From Streptomyces atratus (GTDB lineage: Bacteria; Actinomycetota; Actinomycetes; Streptomycetales; Streptomycetaceae), in contig NZ_BMRN01000038.1 of the NCBI RefSeq assembly GCF_014648655.1, forward strand, positions 1 through 64,000: a stretch of 64,000 nt of DNA, given 5' to 3'. The translations under genes were made by a program, and so were the position numbers. Shown here piece by piece: positions 43,268-50,846 of this stretch (position 1 is the stretch's first letter; every line of letters starts with the position of its first letter). The notes below the pieces were generated by a model. That model was not told the origin of the DNA. It worked only from the letters and a program-made list of their open reading frames with translations, and made no database searches.

Positions 43268-44157
43268 CGGTATTTCCTCTCGGCTCGTGGGGTCAGAGCT
43301 GCCCGGACCTCGTTCATGCGGCTGAGTACGCCCATGGCCGGGACGGTTCCGGCCGGTCCGGCGGGAGCGTCGACGGGGTTGCCCCGGCATGGTCCGCACC
43401 GGCCGCCGATCAGGGCCTCCGCACTGCCGGGTGCGCGGCACTCGCTGCATTCGAGGGCGCGCAACACCGTCCGCTGTTGTGCCGGAGTGACCCGTTCGGG
43501 TGGCATTTTGTCGGTCAGCCGCCTGCGGACGAGGGCCGCCGCGTGGTGGACGGGGGTGGGGAGGCCGTCGGTGAGGGCGTGCAGGAGCTCCGCCTCGGTG
43601 GCGCCGCGCTCGAACCAGTCGGTGACCTGCGGTTCCAGCGCCGCGCAGTCCGCCGCCGAGAGGGTGAGTGAGGGGGCGGTACGGCCCAGTGCGGCCAGCA
43701 GTAAGAACGCCCGGGAGCGGGTGGGGTGTTGGTGCCGCCGCTCCGGCGGTACGTCACCCCGGGTGAACGCCGCCCACCAGTCGTCGTCCCGCGCGGTACG
43801 GGAGAAGAACGTCCGCGTCACCCAGAGCAGGACCTCGTCATTGGCCGCGCACTCGCTGCCGCGCCGCAGATGCCCGGCATCCTGGAGCCGGTTGAGGGCG
43901 GTCCGCAGTGCGCACTGCCCGTAAGGGAGGACCTTGGCCAGCGTCTTCACGGAGATGTCGGCGCCGTCGGGCAGCCGGTCGATGTAGGCCGCGATGGATG
44001 CCTCACGGGGCGGCAGATGTGCGAAGTCGCGGTCGGTGCGTGGGCGTTGGGCGGGTGCGGAACGCTTGCCGTAACCCGGATTGGCCATGGGATGCGGGGG
44101 CGCGGGCAGGGGTACGTGCGGGGCGCACGGGGCAGCACTAAGCTGGCTGACAGCCAT
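43264..44157 (-). CDS. helix-turn-helix protein with C-terminal zinc-ribbon-like Cys cluster (TTA-containing)
   Basis: 297 aa. Residues about 45-105 form a winged HTH (PPREASIAAYIDRLPDGADI, LPYGQCALRTALNRLQDAGH). The C-terminus has LECSECRAPGS...GRCGPCRGN, a C-x2-C / C-x2-C zinc-ribbon-like site. Such MarR-like proteins are common and variable in Streptomyces. Codon 152 is TTA (43702-43704), so it should be bldA-dependent. It is the first gene of a two-gene operon with the Uma2-like protein. The precise start (44157 or the later Met at MANPGYGK) is uncertain. Confidence 0.7.
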   Translation of the reverse strand: MAVSQLSAAPCAPHVPLPAPPHPMANPGYGKRSAPAQRPRTDRDFAHLPPREASIAAYIDRLPDGADISVKTLAKVLPYGQCALRTALNRLQDAGHLRRGSECAANDEVLLWVTRTFFSRTARDDDWWAAFTRGDVPPERRHQHPTRSRAFLLLAALGRTAPSLTLSAADCAALEPQVTDWFERGATEAELLHALTDGLPTPVHHAAALVRRRLTDKMPPERVTPAQQRTVLRALECSECRAPGSAEALIGGRCGPCRGNPVDAPAGPAGTVPAMGVLSRMNEVRAALTPRAERKYR

Positions 44158-44565
44158 GGGATCGAGTTCCTGTCGATCGTGTTGGTCAGGCCCCTGTTCG
44201 GTGTTCCCGCACCGGCAGGGGTCGTTCGTTATTCGGAACGCTAGAGCGTCGCCACCATCCGTGGCAAGCCGGTCACGAAAAGTCAACTGGCCGGGTGGGG
44301 AGGGTGGGTGGGAAGTGGCCCACCTCCCGTTCCTCGGAAAGAGCGCTCGGACTTCGCGGCTTGAGCTCCGGGTGAAATGCCCCTGGTGAGGGGGCGTGCG
44401 CGTTGATCTGAATGCGCCGGGTGTACTCCGAATGCGCCGCTGCTGAGGGGGTGGATCGGTGGGGGCGCGATGCGGGAAGCGGGGCAAGGGCGGCGAGCTC
44501 TTGTGACCTTGGTGTCCGGGCCAGGTGGCCCGTACTTTCCGCCTCGAACTCGTATGAGGAGTCCC
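44158..44565. other. 408-bp gap without a gene
   Basis: This divergent gap holds the promoters for the HTH operon and for the secreted protein. A 6-bp hairpin (44517-44522 with 44527-44532, loop aggt) lies near the secreted gene. An in-frame extension of that gene upstream exists but lacks a signal-peptide-compatible start. Nothing else is recognisable. Confidence 0.5.
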
Positions 44566-45030
44566 GTGCGTATTCGCTCGATCCTGTCGCTGGCCGCGTC
44601 CGCCGTCGCGGTCCTGGCGCTCGCCACCCCGTCCCAGGCCGCCGACGACGGCACCTACCTCATCCGTGATGTGCGCAGCGGCGCATGCCTGGCGGGCGGT
44701 GAAGGCCCGATGGGCGGTCACATCGAGCCCTGCAGCCCCCGCACCGTGTGGGAGATCCGCAACCAGGGTGACGGCCTGGCCCAGATCGTCGAGGCGCGCG
44801 GTGAAGGCCGCTGCCTGGCGCTCTCGCCGATCCGGATCTACCCGCCGGCGGTGTGGGTCGACGAGTGCGGCAGGCAGCCCGACCAGTGGACGATCCAGGG
44901 CGAGGCCTCGCAAGGGCCGGTCGCCATCGCCCTCGGCCGGGGCGAGCTGGGCCGCCTGACCACGCAGGGCCACCGCGCGATCCTCAGCTACGACGGTGGG
45001 CCCCAGTGGATCCTGGAGCGGCTCGGCTAG
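44566..45030 (+). CDS. small secreted beta-trefoil-like protein
   Basis: 154 aa. GTG 44566 follows GAGGAG and opens a signal peptide (RIRSILSLAASAVAVLALAT, cleavage after SQA). The mature domain, GTYLIRDVRSGACLAGGEGP then EGRCLALSPIRIYPPAVWVD and QWTIQGEA, has the spacing and Q-x-W-like strand ends of ricin/beta-trefoil lectins, with paired Cys. It may bind sugars or inhibit proteases outside the cell; there is no direct proof. Single gene with its own strong terminator. Confidence 0.7.
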   Translation: MRIRSILSLAASAVAVLALATPSQAADDGTYLIRDVRSGACLAGGEGPMGGHIEPCSPRTVWEIRNQGDGLAQIVEARGEGRCLALSPIRIYPPAVWVDECGRQPDQWTIQGEASQGPVAIALGRGELGRLTTQGHRAILSYDGGPQWILERLG

Positions 45031-45057
45031 GACTGTCCTGTTCGGCGATCACGCAGC

Positions 45058-45094
45058 CGCCCCGTGCCTGGAACGTCCTTCCAGGCACGGGGCG
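45058..45094. terminator. terminator between secreted protein and ferredoxin genes
   Basis: Perfect 15-bp stem (45058-45072 with 45080-45094), loop acgtcct, followed by TTTT; lies between convergent genes. Confidence 0.88.
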
Positions 45095-45099
45095 TTTTC

Positions 45100-45318
45100 T
45101 CACTCGCGGCGCGGGCCGATGACCGACTTCCCGTCGTGCACGGTGATCGCCTGGGCCGGGCAGATGTCGGCGGCGTCCAGGACCCGTTCGTCCGGCTCGA
45201 TACCGTCCGTCCGCGCCCGGGCGTGCTCGCCGTCCAGAGCGAATACTTCCGGGGCGACCCCGGCGCACATGCCCGACGCCTGGCAGAGCTCTGGATCGAC
45301 GCGTACGTTCCAGGTCAT
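45100..45318 (-). CDS. ferredoxin (3Fe-4S type) partner of the P450
   Basis: 72 aa. VDPELCQASGMCAGVAPEVF and DICPAQA give the three cluster Cys in C-x5-C...C-P spacing typical of Streptomyces 3Fe-4S ferredoxins that feed cytochromes P450. It follows the P450 stop codon by five bases; an in-frame GTG at 45327 overlaps that stop as GTGA and is an alternative coupled start. It should pass electrons from a ferredoxin reductase encoded elsewhere. Confidence 0.92.
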   Translation of the reverse strand: MTWNVRVDPELCQASGMCAGVAPEVFALDGEHARARTDGIEPDERVLDAADICPAQAITVHDGKSVIGPRRE

Positions 45319-45323
45319 CCCGG

Positions 45324-46514
45324 TCACCACCCGACCGGCATGACACGCGGGCCGCGTACCAGCATCTCGGACTTCCACGTCACATCGCCGGCCAGTCGCA
45401 GCCCCGGGAAGCGGGTGATGAGCGCGATGAGTGCCTCCTGAAGTTCGAGCCGGGCCAGCGGGGCGCCCAGGCAGTGGTGGACGCCGTGGCCGAATCCGAG
45501 GTGCTGGTTGCCCTCGCGGGCGATGTCGAGCACGCCCGGGGCGGTGAACCGCAGCGCGTCGCGGTTGGCGGCGCCCATGGCGACCAGGACCGGACTGCCC
45601 GCCCGGACGAGGGTGCCGCCGACCTCGATGTCCTCGGTGGCGTAACGGGGTTGGCCGGCGCCGCTCCCCAACGGTACGAAGCGCAGCAGTTCCTCCACTG
45701 CGCCCGGGACGAGGCCGGGATCGGCCCTGAGCCTGGTCAGCTGGTCCGGATGGTCCAGCAGAGTGAGGACGAAGTTGGGGATCTGGGACGCGGTGGTCTC
45801 GTGTCCTGCCACCAGGATGCCCACGCACAGATCGACGAGTTCGAGTTCGGAGAGCCGGTCGCCGCCGTCGCGGGCCTCGATGAGTGCCGTCATCAGGTCG
45901 TCCTGAGGCGACTTCCGGTGCTGGTCGATCAACTCGGCCATGTAGGCGCGCAGTTCGTCGCGGCTGGCGTCGAACTCCGCGGCCGTGAGGGAGCTGGTCG
46001 ACAGCGCGTCGTCGCTCCACACCCGAAATCGTGGACGGTCCTCGGCGGGTACGCCCAGCATTCGGCAGATCACCGCGACCGGCAGCGGCAGCGCGAACAG
46101 GTCGACCAGGTCCGCGGGCGGTCCGGCCGCCTCCATGTCGTCGAGGAGGCCGGCGGTCAGCTCCCGGACCTGAGGACGTAACTTCTCGATCTGGCGGACG
46201 GTGAAAGCCTTGGCGACCAGGGAGCGCAGCCGGGTGTGGTCGGGCGGATCCATGCTGAGAATGCCGCTGTCGCGTCGGCCCTCGGACTGCCGGGGCTCGT
46301 CGTGCGAGGCACCCGCGGCCCGGCTGAAGCGCTGGTCGCCCAGGACGAGCCGGGCGTCGGCGTAGCGGGTGACGAGCCAGGCCGGTTCGCCGTATTCCAT
46401 CTGGACCCGCAAGAGGCCGGGCCGGTCGCGGGCGCGCTCGTAGGCGTCGGCGAGCTGGAGCCCGTCGGGGGTGTTGAAGGGGTAGGCGGTGGGGGTGATG
46501 TCTGCTGTCGTCAC
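45324..46514 (-). CDS. cytochrome P450 (CYP105/107-like)
   Basis: 396 aa. I-helix oxygen motif LVAGHETTAS, ExxR in EELLRF and haem-binding FGHGVHHCLGAPLARLE with Cys near residue 348 are intact, so it should be active. Soluble class I P450s of this size hydroxylate natural products or xenobiotics. Codon 112 is TTA (46179-46181), predicting bldA dependence. A palindromic operator precedes the start and a TetR gene is divergent. No biosynthetic cluster is adjacent, so the substrate cannot be guessed. Confidence 0.94.
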   Translation of the reverse strand: MTTADITPTAYPFNTPDGLQLADAYERARDRPGLLRVQMEYGEPAWLVTRYADARLVLGDQRFSRAAGASHDEPRQSEGRRDSGILSMDPPDHTRLRSLVAKAFTVRQIEKLRPQVRELTAGLLDDMEAAGPPADLVDLFALPLPVAVICRMLGVPAEDRPRFRVWSDDALSTSSLTAAEFDASRDELRAYMAELIDQHRKSPQDDLMTALIEARDGGDRLSELELVDLCVGILVAGHETTASQIPNFVLTLLDHPDQLTRLRADPGLVPGAVEELLRFVPLGSGAGQPRYATEDIEVGGTLVRAGSPVLVAMGAANRDALRFTAPGVLDIAREGNQHLGFGHGVHHCLGAPLARLELQEALIALITRFPGLRLAGDVTWKSEMLVRGPRVMPVGW

Positions 46515-46528
46515 TGCGGCCTCCGATA

Positions 46529-46546
46529 TGTAAGCAGCTGCTTACA
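46529..46546. promoter_or_regulatory. perfect 18-bp palindrome, TetR operator candidate
   Basis: TGTAAGCAGCTGCTTACA is an exact palindrome, 15 bases upstream of the P450 start and 81 bases before the divergent TetR gene. The size and spacing suit a TetR dimer. Confidence 0.75.
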
Positions 46547-46626
46547 ACGTTAGGAGTGTGTCTTTCGGGCGGTCAACGATGCTTTACGGCCGTTATCCTG
46601 ACGGGCCGTCCGAGAGGAAATCCGCC

Positions 46627-47217
46627 ATGGAGCCCGCGCCCGCACCGCCGTCCGGAGAGCGCCGTCGCGACGCCGCGGCCACGCGTCGCCGACTGCTGGA
46701 AGCGGCCCGTGACCTGTTCGCGGAGCGCGGCTACGAAGGGACGACGGTCCGCAGTATCGCGGAGCGGGCCGGGGCCAACCAGGCTCTGCTGTTCCGGTAC
46801 TTCGGGTCCAAACAGGGGCTGCTCACGGAGGTTCTCGCACAGGGCGGACTTGAGCAGTTGCGCACGACACCGCCCGAAGAGCTCTTCGAGACCGCCCTGC
46901 GCTCGATGCTGACCCGCAGCGCGGTCGGGGGGACGGAGGATCGCTCTCTGGAGGTCTATCTGCGGTCCATCGGTCGGGGCGACGAGGCGGCCGGAACCTT
47001 GCGGAAGCTGGGCGAGGAGTACCAGGGCGCGCTGGCCGGGCTCTCCGGCACCGAGGACGGTGCCCTGCGTGCGGATCTCGCCATGGCGTGGCTTCTGGGC
47101 ATCGGCCTGATGCGGACGGTCGTCGCGCGCGAGCCGCTGGCCGGGGCCGATCCGGACGACGTGTGCCGTCTCGTACTGGGCACGCTCAGTCACCTCTGGT
47201 CGGCTTCGGCGGAGTAG
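46627..47217 (+). CDS. TetR-family regulator of the P450-ferredoxin operon
   Basis: 196 aa. HTH at residues about 18-62 (RRRLLEAARDLFAERGYEGT, VRSIAERAGANQALLFRYFG) and a C-terminal TetR ligand domain. ATG 46627 follows GAGAGGA. Divergent from the P450 with a perfect palindrome in the gap, so it most likely represses the P450-ferredoxin pair and itself. The ligand may be the P450 substrate. Confidence 0.88.
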   Translation: MEPAPAPPSGERRRDAAATRRRLLEAARDLFAERGYEGTTVRSIAERAGANQALLFRYFGSKQGLLTEVLAQGGLEQLRTTPPEELFETALRSMLTRSAVGGTEDRSLEVYLRSIGRGDEAAGTLRKLGEEYQGALAGLSGTEDGALRADLAMAWLLGIGLMRTVVAREPLAGADPDDVCRLVLGTLSHLWSASAE

Positions 47218-47224
47218 CGGAGAA

Positions 47225-47255
47225 ACGTCCGGGCCCGGGGCCCGGGTCCGGACGT
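47225..47255. terminator. bidirectional terminator
   Basis: ACGTCCGG (47225-47232) pairs with CCGGACGT (47248-47255), extended by a wobble and three G-C pairs; lies between the TetR and adenosine deaminase stop codons. Confidence 0.75.
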
Positions 47256-47268
47256 GTGCTGTGCGCTG

Positions 47269-48876
47269 TTACCGGTGACGGCTCTCGAAGGTGGCGAAGG
47301 CCGTTTCCTGGCGCCACTCGGTCGCCGCCTTCGGGTTGTCGGCGAGGTAGCGGGCGCAGCGCGCGCTCGGGCGGTCGGTGCCCGGCCGGTCGCTGCGGCA
47401 GGCGTCGACCAGGCGGTAGTCGGAGGGGGCGGAGCCGGTGGCCCACAGGCTGCGGCCGTTGCGGAACGCGTACTCCAGCGAGGCGCGGGCCAGGTCCTTC
47501 AGCTCGGTGTAGCGCAGGCCGTACGTCTTGGCGGCGTACTGGTACTCGTGGCTGATGTCGATCCGCGAGACCCCCGGGTCGTCGGTGGACAGGACCACCG
47601 GGACGCCGTAGCGGCGGTACGCGTTGAACGGGTGGTCGTCGCCCGCGATGCCGAGGATCTGCTTGTTGCTGCTGAACGGCACCTCGACCGCCACCTTGCG
47701 CTGTGCCATCGTCCGGGCGAGCTGCCGCCAGTCGTCCTCGTGGACCAGGTCGACGCCGTGTCCGATGCGTTCGGCTCCGGCGACGAGTACGGCCTCGCGG
47801 ATGTGGAACGTCAGGTCCTCGGGCTTGACCAGGCCGGGGGCCAGTTCACCGGAGTGCAGGGTGAGGTGGGCGCCCGGGTACTGGCCGCGCAGATAGTTCA
47901 GCATCCGCATCTGGAGGCTGTAGTTGGCCAGCGCGCTCTCTCCGTCCTCGGGCTGTACGAGGTTGACCGCGACGAACCTGGGGTCACGCTCCGCCAGCCG
48001 CATGCCGACCGCGATCTGCGTGAACACCCGCGCCGGTGTGCTGCCCCGGGACACCTGGGAGATCCACCTGACGGGGAGCCGGCAGCCCGGGTCGGGGCGC
48101 GTGGTGTCGCAGTGCGCGGCCGCCCGGAACTGGGTGTCGGCGCCGTCGGCCTCCCGGACCGCATCATCCACGACCCGGTCGAGCTGCCCACCGGCCAGGA
48201 GCTTGCGGTGGAAGGCGGCGAAGTCGGGGTCGTAACCCACGGCTTCGGCCAGCCTTCTGGCGCTGTCCGACGCGGGGGTGACCATGGTCTCCAGATAGAA
48301 CTGGTTCTGCTCCACCACGGTGTCGGCCACGTCCGCGAGCAGCTTGCCGCGGTCCCAGGTCGCCAGGCTGAACTTGCCGAAGGTGTCGAAGAAGTGGTCG
48401 TGCCCGGACTGGGTGGCAGGGAAATCCTGCATGGACCAGGCCCGGACGATCTGCTGCCGGAACGCGGCGTCCGTCTGCGCGTCGATGGCGGGCCGCTTGC
48501 CCGGTCCGCACGGGGGTGCGACGGCTGTCATCGTCGCGTCGATGCACAGGCCCTTCTCGCCCGCGAGCTTGATCAGGAACTCGGTCCTTGCCGCGCCCGA
48601 CAGGTGGTTGTGGAGGTCGCCCCCCTTGGGCAGCGCCTTGAAGAATGCATTCAGCCGCTCGGGCCTGTTCCGCAACGAGTCGAGGTACGCGGCGGTCCTG
48701 CGCTCGGCCTGGGTCACCGCGCGGGGTGACGTGTGCGCGGCGGGCCGTGCCGAGGGATCCTTCACGGGTGCGGCCGTGGCCGGGATCGCCGGGAGCAGGG
48801 AGAGCATGGTGAGTGCGCCGAGCCCGGCCGGGATCAGGGACTTGGGACGGCGGGCCGTCCGGATTGTTGAGATCAC
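47269..48876 (-). CDS. secreted adenosine deaminase-like amidohydrolase
   Basis: 535 aa. Signal peptide (LIPAGLGALTMLSLLPAIPA, cleavage near ATAA). Catalytic features: KGGDLHNHLSGAA (zinc HxH, about residue 90), LTLHSGE, ERIGHGVDLVHE and VVLSTDDPGV. It would deaminate extracellular adenosine or related nucleosides, giving inosine for uptake. It is larger than cytosolic Add, as in adenosine-deaminase growth-factor-like proteins. The GTG start has no good ribosome binding site; the true start could be further upstream in the same frame. Confidence 0.82.
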   Translation of the reverse strand: MISTIRTARRPKSLIPAGLGALTMLSLLPAIPATAAPVKDPSARPAAHTSPRAVTQAERRTAAYLDSLRNRPERLNAFFKALPKGGDLHNHLSGAARTEFLIKLAGEKGLCIDATMTAVAPPCGPGKRPAIDAQTDAAFRQQIVRAWSMQDFPATQSGHDHFFDTFGKFSLATWDRGKLLADVADTVVEQNQFYLETMVTPASDSARRLAEAVGYDPDFAAFHRKLLAGGQLDRVVDDAVREADGADTQFRAAAHCDTTRPDPGCRLPVRWISQVSRGSTPARVFTQIAVGMRLAERDPRFVAVNLVQPEDGESALANYSLQMRMLNYLRGQYPGAHLTLHSGELAPGLVKPEDLTFHIREAVLVAGAERIGHGVDLVHEDDWRQLARTMAQRKVAVEVPFSSNKQILGIAGDDHPFNAYRRYGVPVVLSTDDPGVSRIDISHEYQYAAKTYGLRYTELKDLARASLEYAFRNGRSLWATGSAPSDYRLVDACRSDRPGTDRPSARCARYLADNPKAATEWRQETAFATFESRHR

Positions 48877-48981
48877 GGCCGAATGATCGCGTTCGGCGAG
48901 GGCATTTTTCACCCGAACCGCATCTATCGCCGGAAACGTCCACCCGATCGAGTGCGCGAGCGGGCGCTGCCCTCCGGCTCC

Positions 48982-49002
48982 TCCGGGGGGTATCCCCCCG
49001 GA
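48982..49002. other. short G/C hairpin in divergent promoter region
   Basis: TCCGGGGGG-TAT-CCCCCCGGA forms a 9-bp stem with a three-base loop, between the divergent deaminase and esterase-like genes. It could be a regulator site or an mRNA leader hairpin for the esterase gene. Confidence 0.4.
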
Positions 49003-49091
49003 AGAGTTGGAGGCTTCTCCCAGCGCGCGGCAGCCGAATCGCAGGCAATGATCCTTCTCAAGTTGCAATACGTAAGTTGAGAGGTAACAGC

Positions 49092-50444
49092 ATGGCGAGG
49101 CATCGGAAGCGGATCAGCCGACGGGTACTGCTGGCGACGGCCGCGGTCGCGACGGGAGCGGTCCTCGCCCCTGTGGCGGTCCAGGCAGCCACGGCAGACA
49201 CGGCCGGCAGGGAGCAGAACCCGGTCCGCGCACTGGAGCAGGCGGCCCACCCGCTGCGGACGACCGAGCCCGGGGGGAACACGGCCGACCTGCGAGCCCT
49301 GGGCTCGATGATCGGCGACGCCAAGGTGGTCGGCCTCGGCGAGGCCACCCACGGCTCCCACGAGTTCTTCACCATGAAGGAGCGGGTCTTCCGCCACCTC
49401 GTCGAGAAGAAGGGTTTCACCACCTTCGCCCTGGAGCTGAGCTGGTCCGCGGGACTCCAGATCGACGACTACCTCCAGACCGGCAAGGGCGACGCCCGCA
49501 AGATCGCCAAGGAGACGCTCACCAACTCGCCCTGGGACCGCGAGGAGTTCGTCAGCCTCATCGAGTGGATGCGGGACTACAACCGCCACCACCCCGACCG
49601 CACCGTCCACTTCATGGGCGACGACATCGGCGCTCCCTCACTGAGTGACGAATTCTTCGGCCGGGTGACCGGCTACGTGCAGAAGAACAATCCCGAGGCG
49701 CTGCCGCGGCTCAACGAGCTCTACACCGGTCTGCGCCCGATCGACGACGTCTTCGCCTACCTGGGCAAGCCGCTCGCGGAACGGCAGCAGCTCGCCGCCA
49801 AGGCACAGCAGGCCCTGGAGCTGGTCAGCGGTCTGAAGGGCTCCGGCGGCGACGCGTTCGACTGGGCCGAGCAGAACGCCCGGTCCGTCGCCCAGACCGC
49901 CAAATTCCTCACCCTGAACCCGGACGACCCGGAGTCGAACGCCGCCTCACAGCGCTTCCGCGACGAGGTGATGGCCCAGAACGTCTCCTGGTGGCAGCAG
50001 CGCACCGGCCAGAAGGTGCTGCTGTCCGCGCACAACGACCATGTCGCCTACGTCGCCAGCGATCCCGAGACGTACTCCAAGACGCAGGGGTCGTTCCTGC
50101 GCGACACGATGGGCAAGAACTACCTCCCCATCGGCTTCACCTTCAACCAGGGCTCTTTCCTGTCGAAGGACGCCGCGCTGGGCGGCGAGTGGAAGAAGTT
50201 CACCGTTCCCGCCGCCGAGCCCGACCGGAACGAGGCCACCCTCGACAAGGTCCGCTACCGGGACTTCTACCTCGACATCCGCACCGCCCCGGCTGCCGCG
50301 CGCGACTGGCTGAACGCCGCCCGGCCCACGCTCAATGTCGGCACGCTGTTCCCCGAGGAGCCGCGTGACACCGCGCTCGCCAAGGCCTACGACGTCCTCA
50401 TCCACCTCCAGGAAGTCAGGGAGGCCGACAAGCTGAAGCCGTGA
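49092..50444 (+). CDS. secreted erythromycin-esterase-family protein
   Basis: 450 aa. Tat-like signal (ISRRVLLATAAVATGAVLAP, twin Arg), cleavage near QAAT. The EreA/succinoglycan fold carries VVGLGEATHGSHEFFTMKER with the catalytic His, TFALELSW and HFMGDDIGAPS, and a late LLSAHNDHVAY. Family members hydrolyse macrolide lactones, but most Streptomyces homologues have unknown substrates, so resistance should not be assumed. ATG 49092 follows GAGAGG. Monocistronic. Confidence 0.85.
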   Translation: MARHRKRISRRVLLATAAVATGAVLAPVAVQAATADTAGREQNPVRALEQAAHPLRTTEPGGNTADLRALGSMIGDAKVVGLGEATHGSHEFFTMKERVFRHLVEKKGFTTFALELSWSAGLQIDDYLQTGKGDARKIAKETLTNSPWDREEFVSLIEWMRDYNRHHPDRTVHFMGDDIGAPSLSDEFFGRVTGYVQKNNPEALPRLNELYTGLRPIDDVFAYLGKPLAERQQLAAKAQQALELVSGLKGSGGDAFDWAEQNARSVAQTAKFLTLNPDDPESNAASQRFRDEVMAQNVSWWQQRTGQKVLLSAHNDHVAYVASDPETYSKTQGSFLRDTMGKNYLPIGFTFNQGSFLSKDAALGGEWKKFTVPAAEPDRNEATLDKVRYRDFYLDIRTAPAAARDWLNAARPTLNVGTLFPEEPRDTALAKAYDVLIHLQEVREADKLKP

Positions 50445-50846
50445 CGGCCTGGTTCCGGCTCCGGCGCGAGCCGCCCGAGACCACCTGGCCGGCGGGGAGG
50501 CCGGCCGTGCGCGTGATCAAGCCGTTCAGTCCGTGATGGCGCAGGGTCCGGGTGAGCGTTTTCCCGGCATCCCGCTGAACATGGGCATGTGCGACGACCG
50601 CTTCGCCCTCGGTGGAGCGGTCGGCGGCGGACGAGTTGTAGGTACTGTTCCGATCGCCGTAGCAGCAGCCCACATCGGCTGCGCGGGCTCACCGGGAACC
50701 GGTGGTGGGGGCGCTGGTCATGGTGTCGGTGGCATGACTTAGTCTTCGCTCACTCGCCACACGGGCAGCACAGGTCACACAGATCGGCTGTCGCCTGTCA
50801 GCTGCACGCAGTGGCCCCACACTCGTTCCGGGGGGTTCGAATCACC
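50445..50846. other. 402-bp gap, probable terminator and promoter
   Basis: A hairpin at 50487-50506 (GGCCGGC with GCCGGCC) probably ends the esterase transcript. The rest must hold the promoter of the surface-protein gene. A minus-strand reading frame (50416-50673) has poor codon bias, no ribosome binding site and no recognisable motif, so no gene is called. Confidence 0.5.
50487..50506 (+). terminator. possible terminator after esterase-like gene
   Basis: Seven-bp perfect GC stem with six-base loop, 43 bases after the stop codon. Confidence 0.5.

Noticed and set aside
49092..50444. Macrolide resistance by erythromycin esterase
   Set aside because: Family membership is clear but most Streptomyces members have other or unknown substrates; exported with a signal peptide, so resistance is not claimed.
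50416..50673. Minus-strand 85-codon frame between the esterase and surface-protein genes
   Set aside because: No ribosome binding site, weak codon bias and no recognisable motif.
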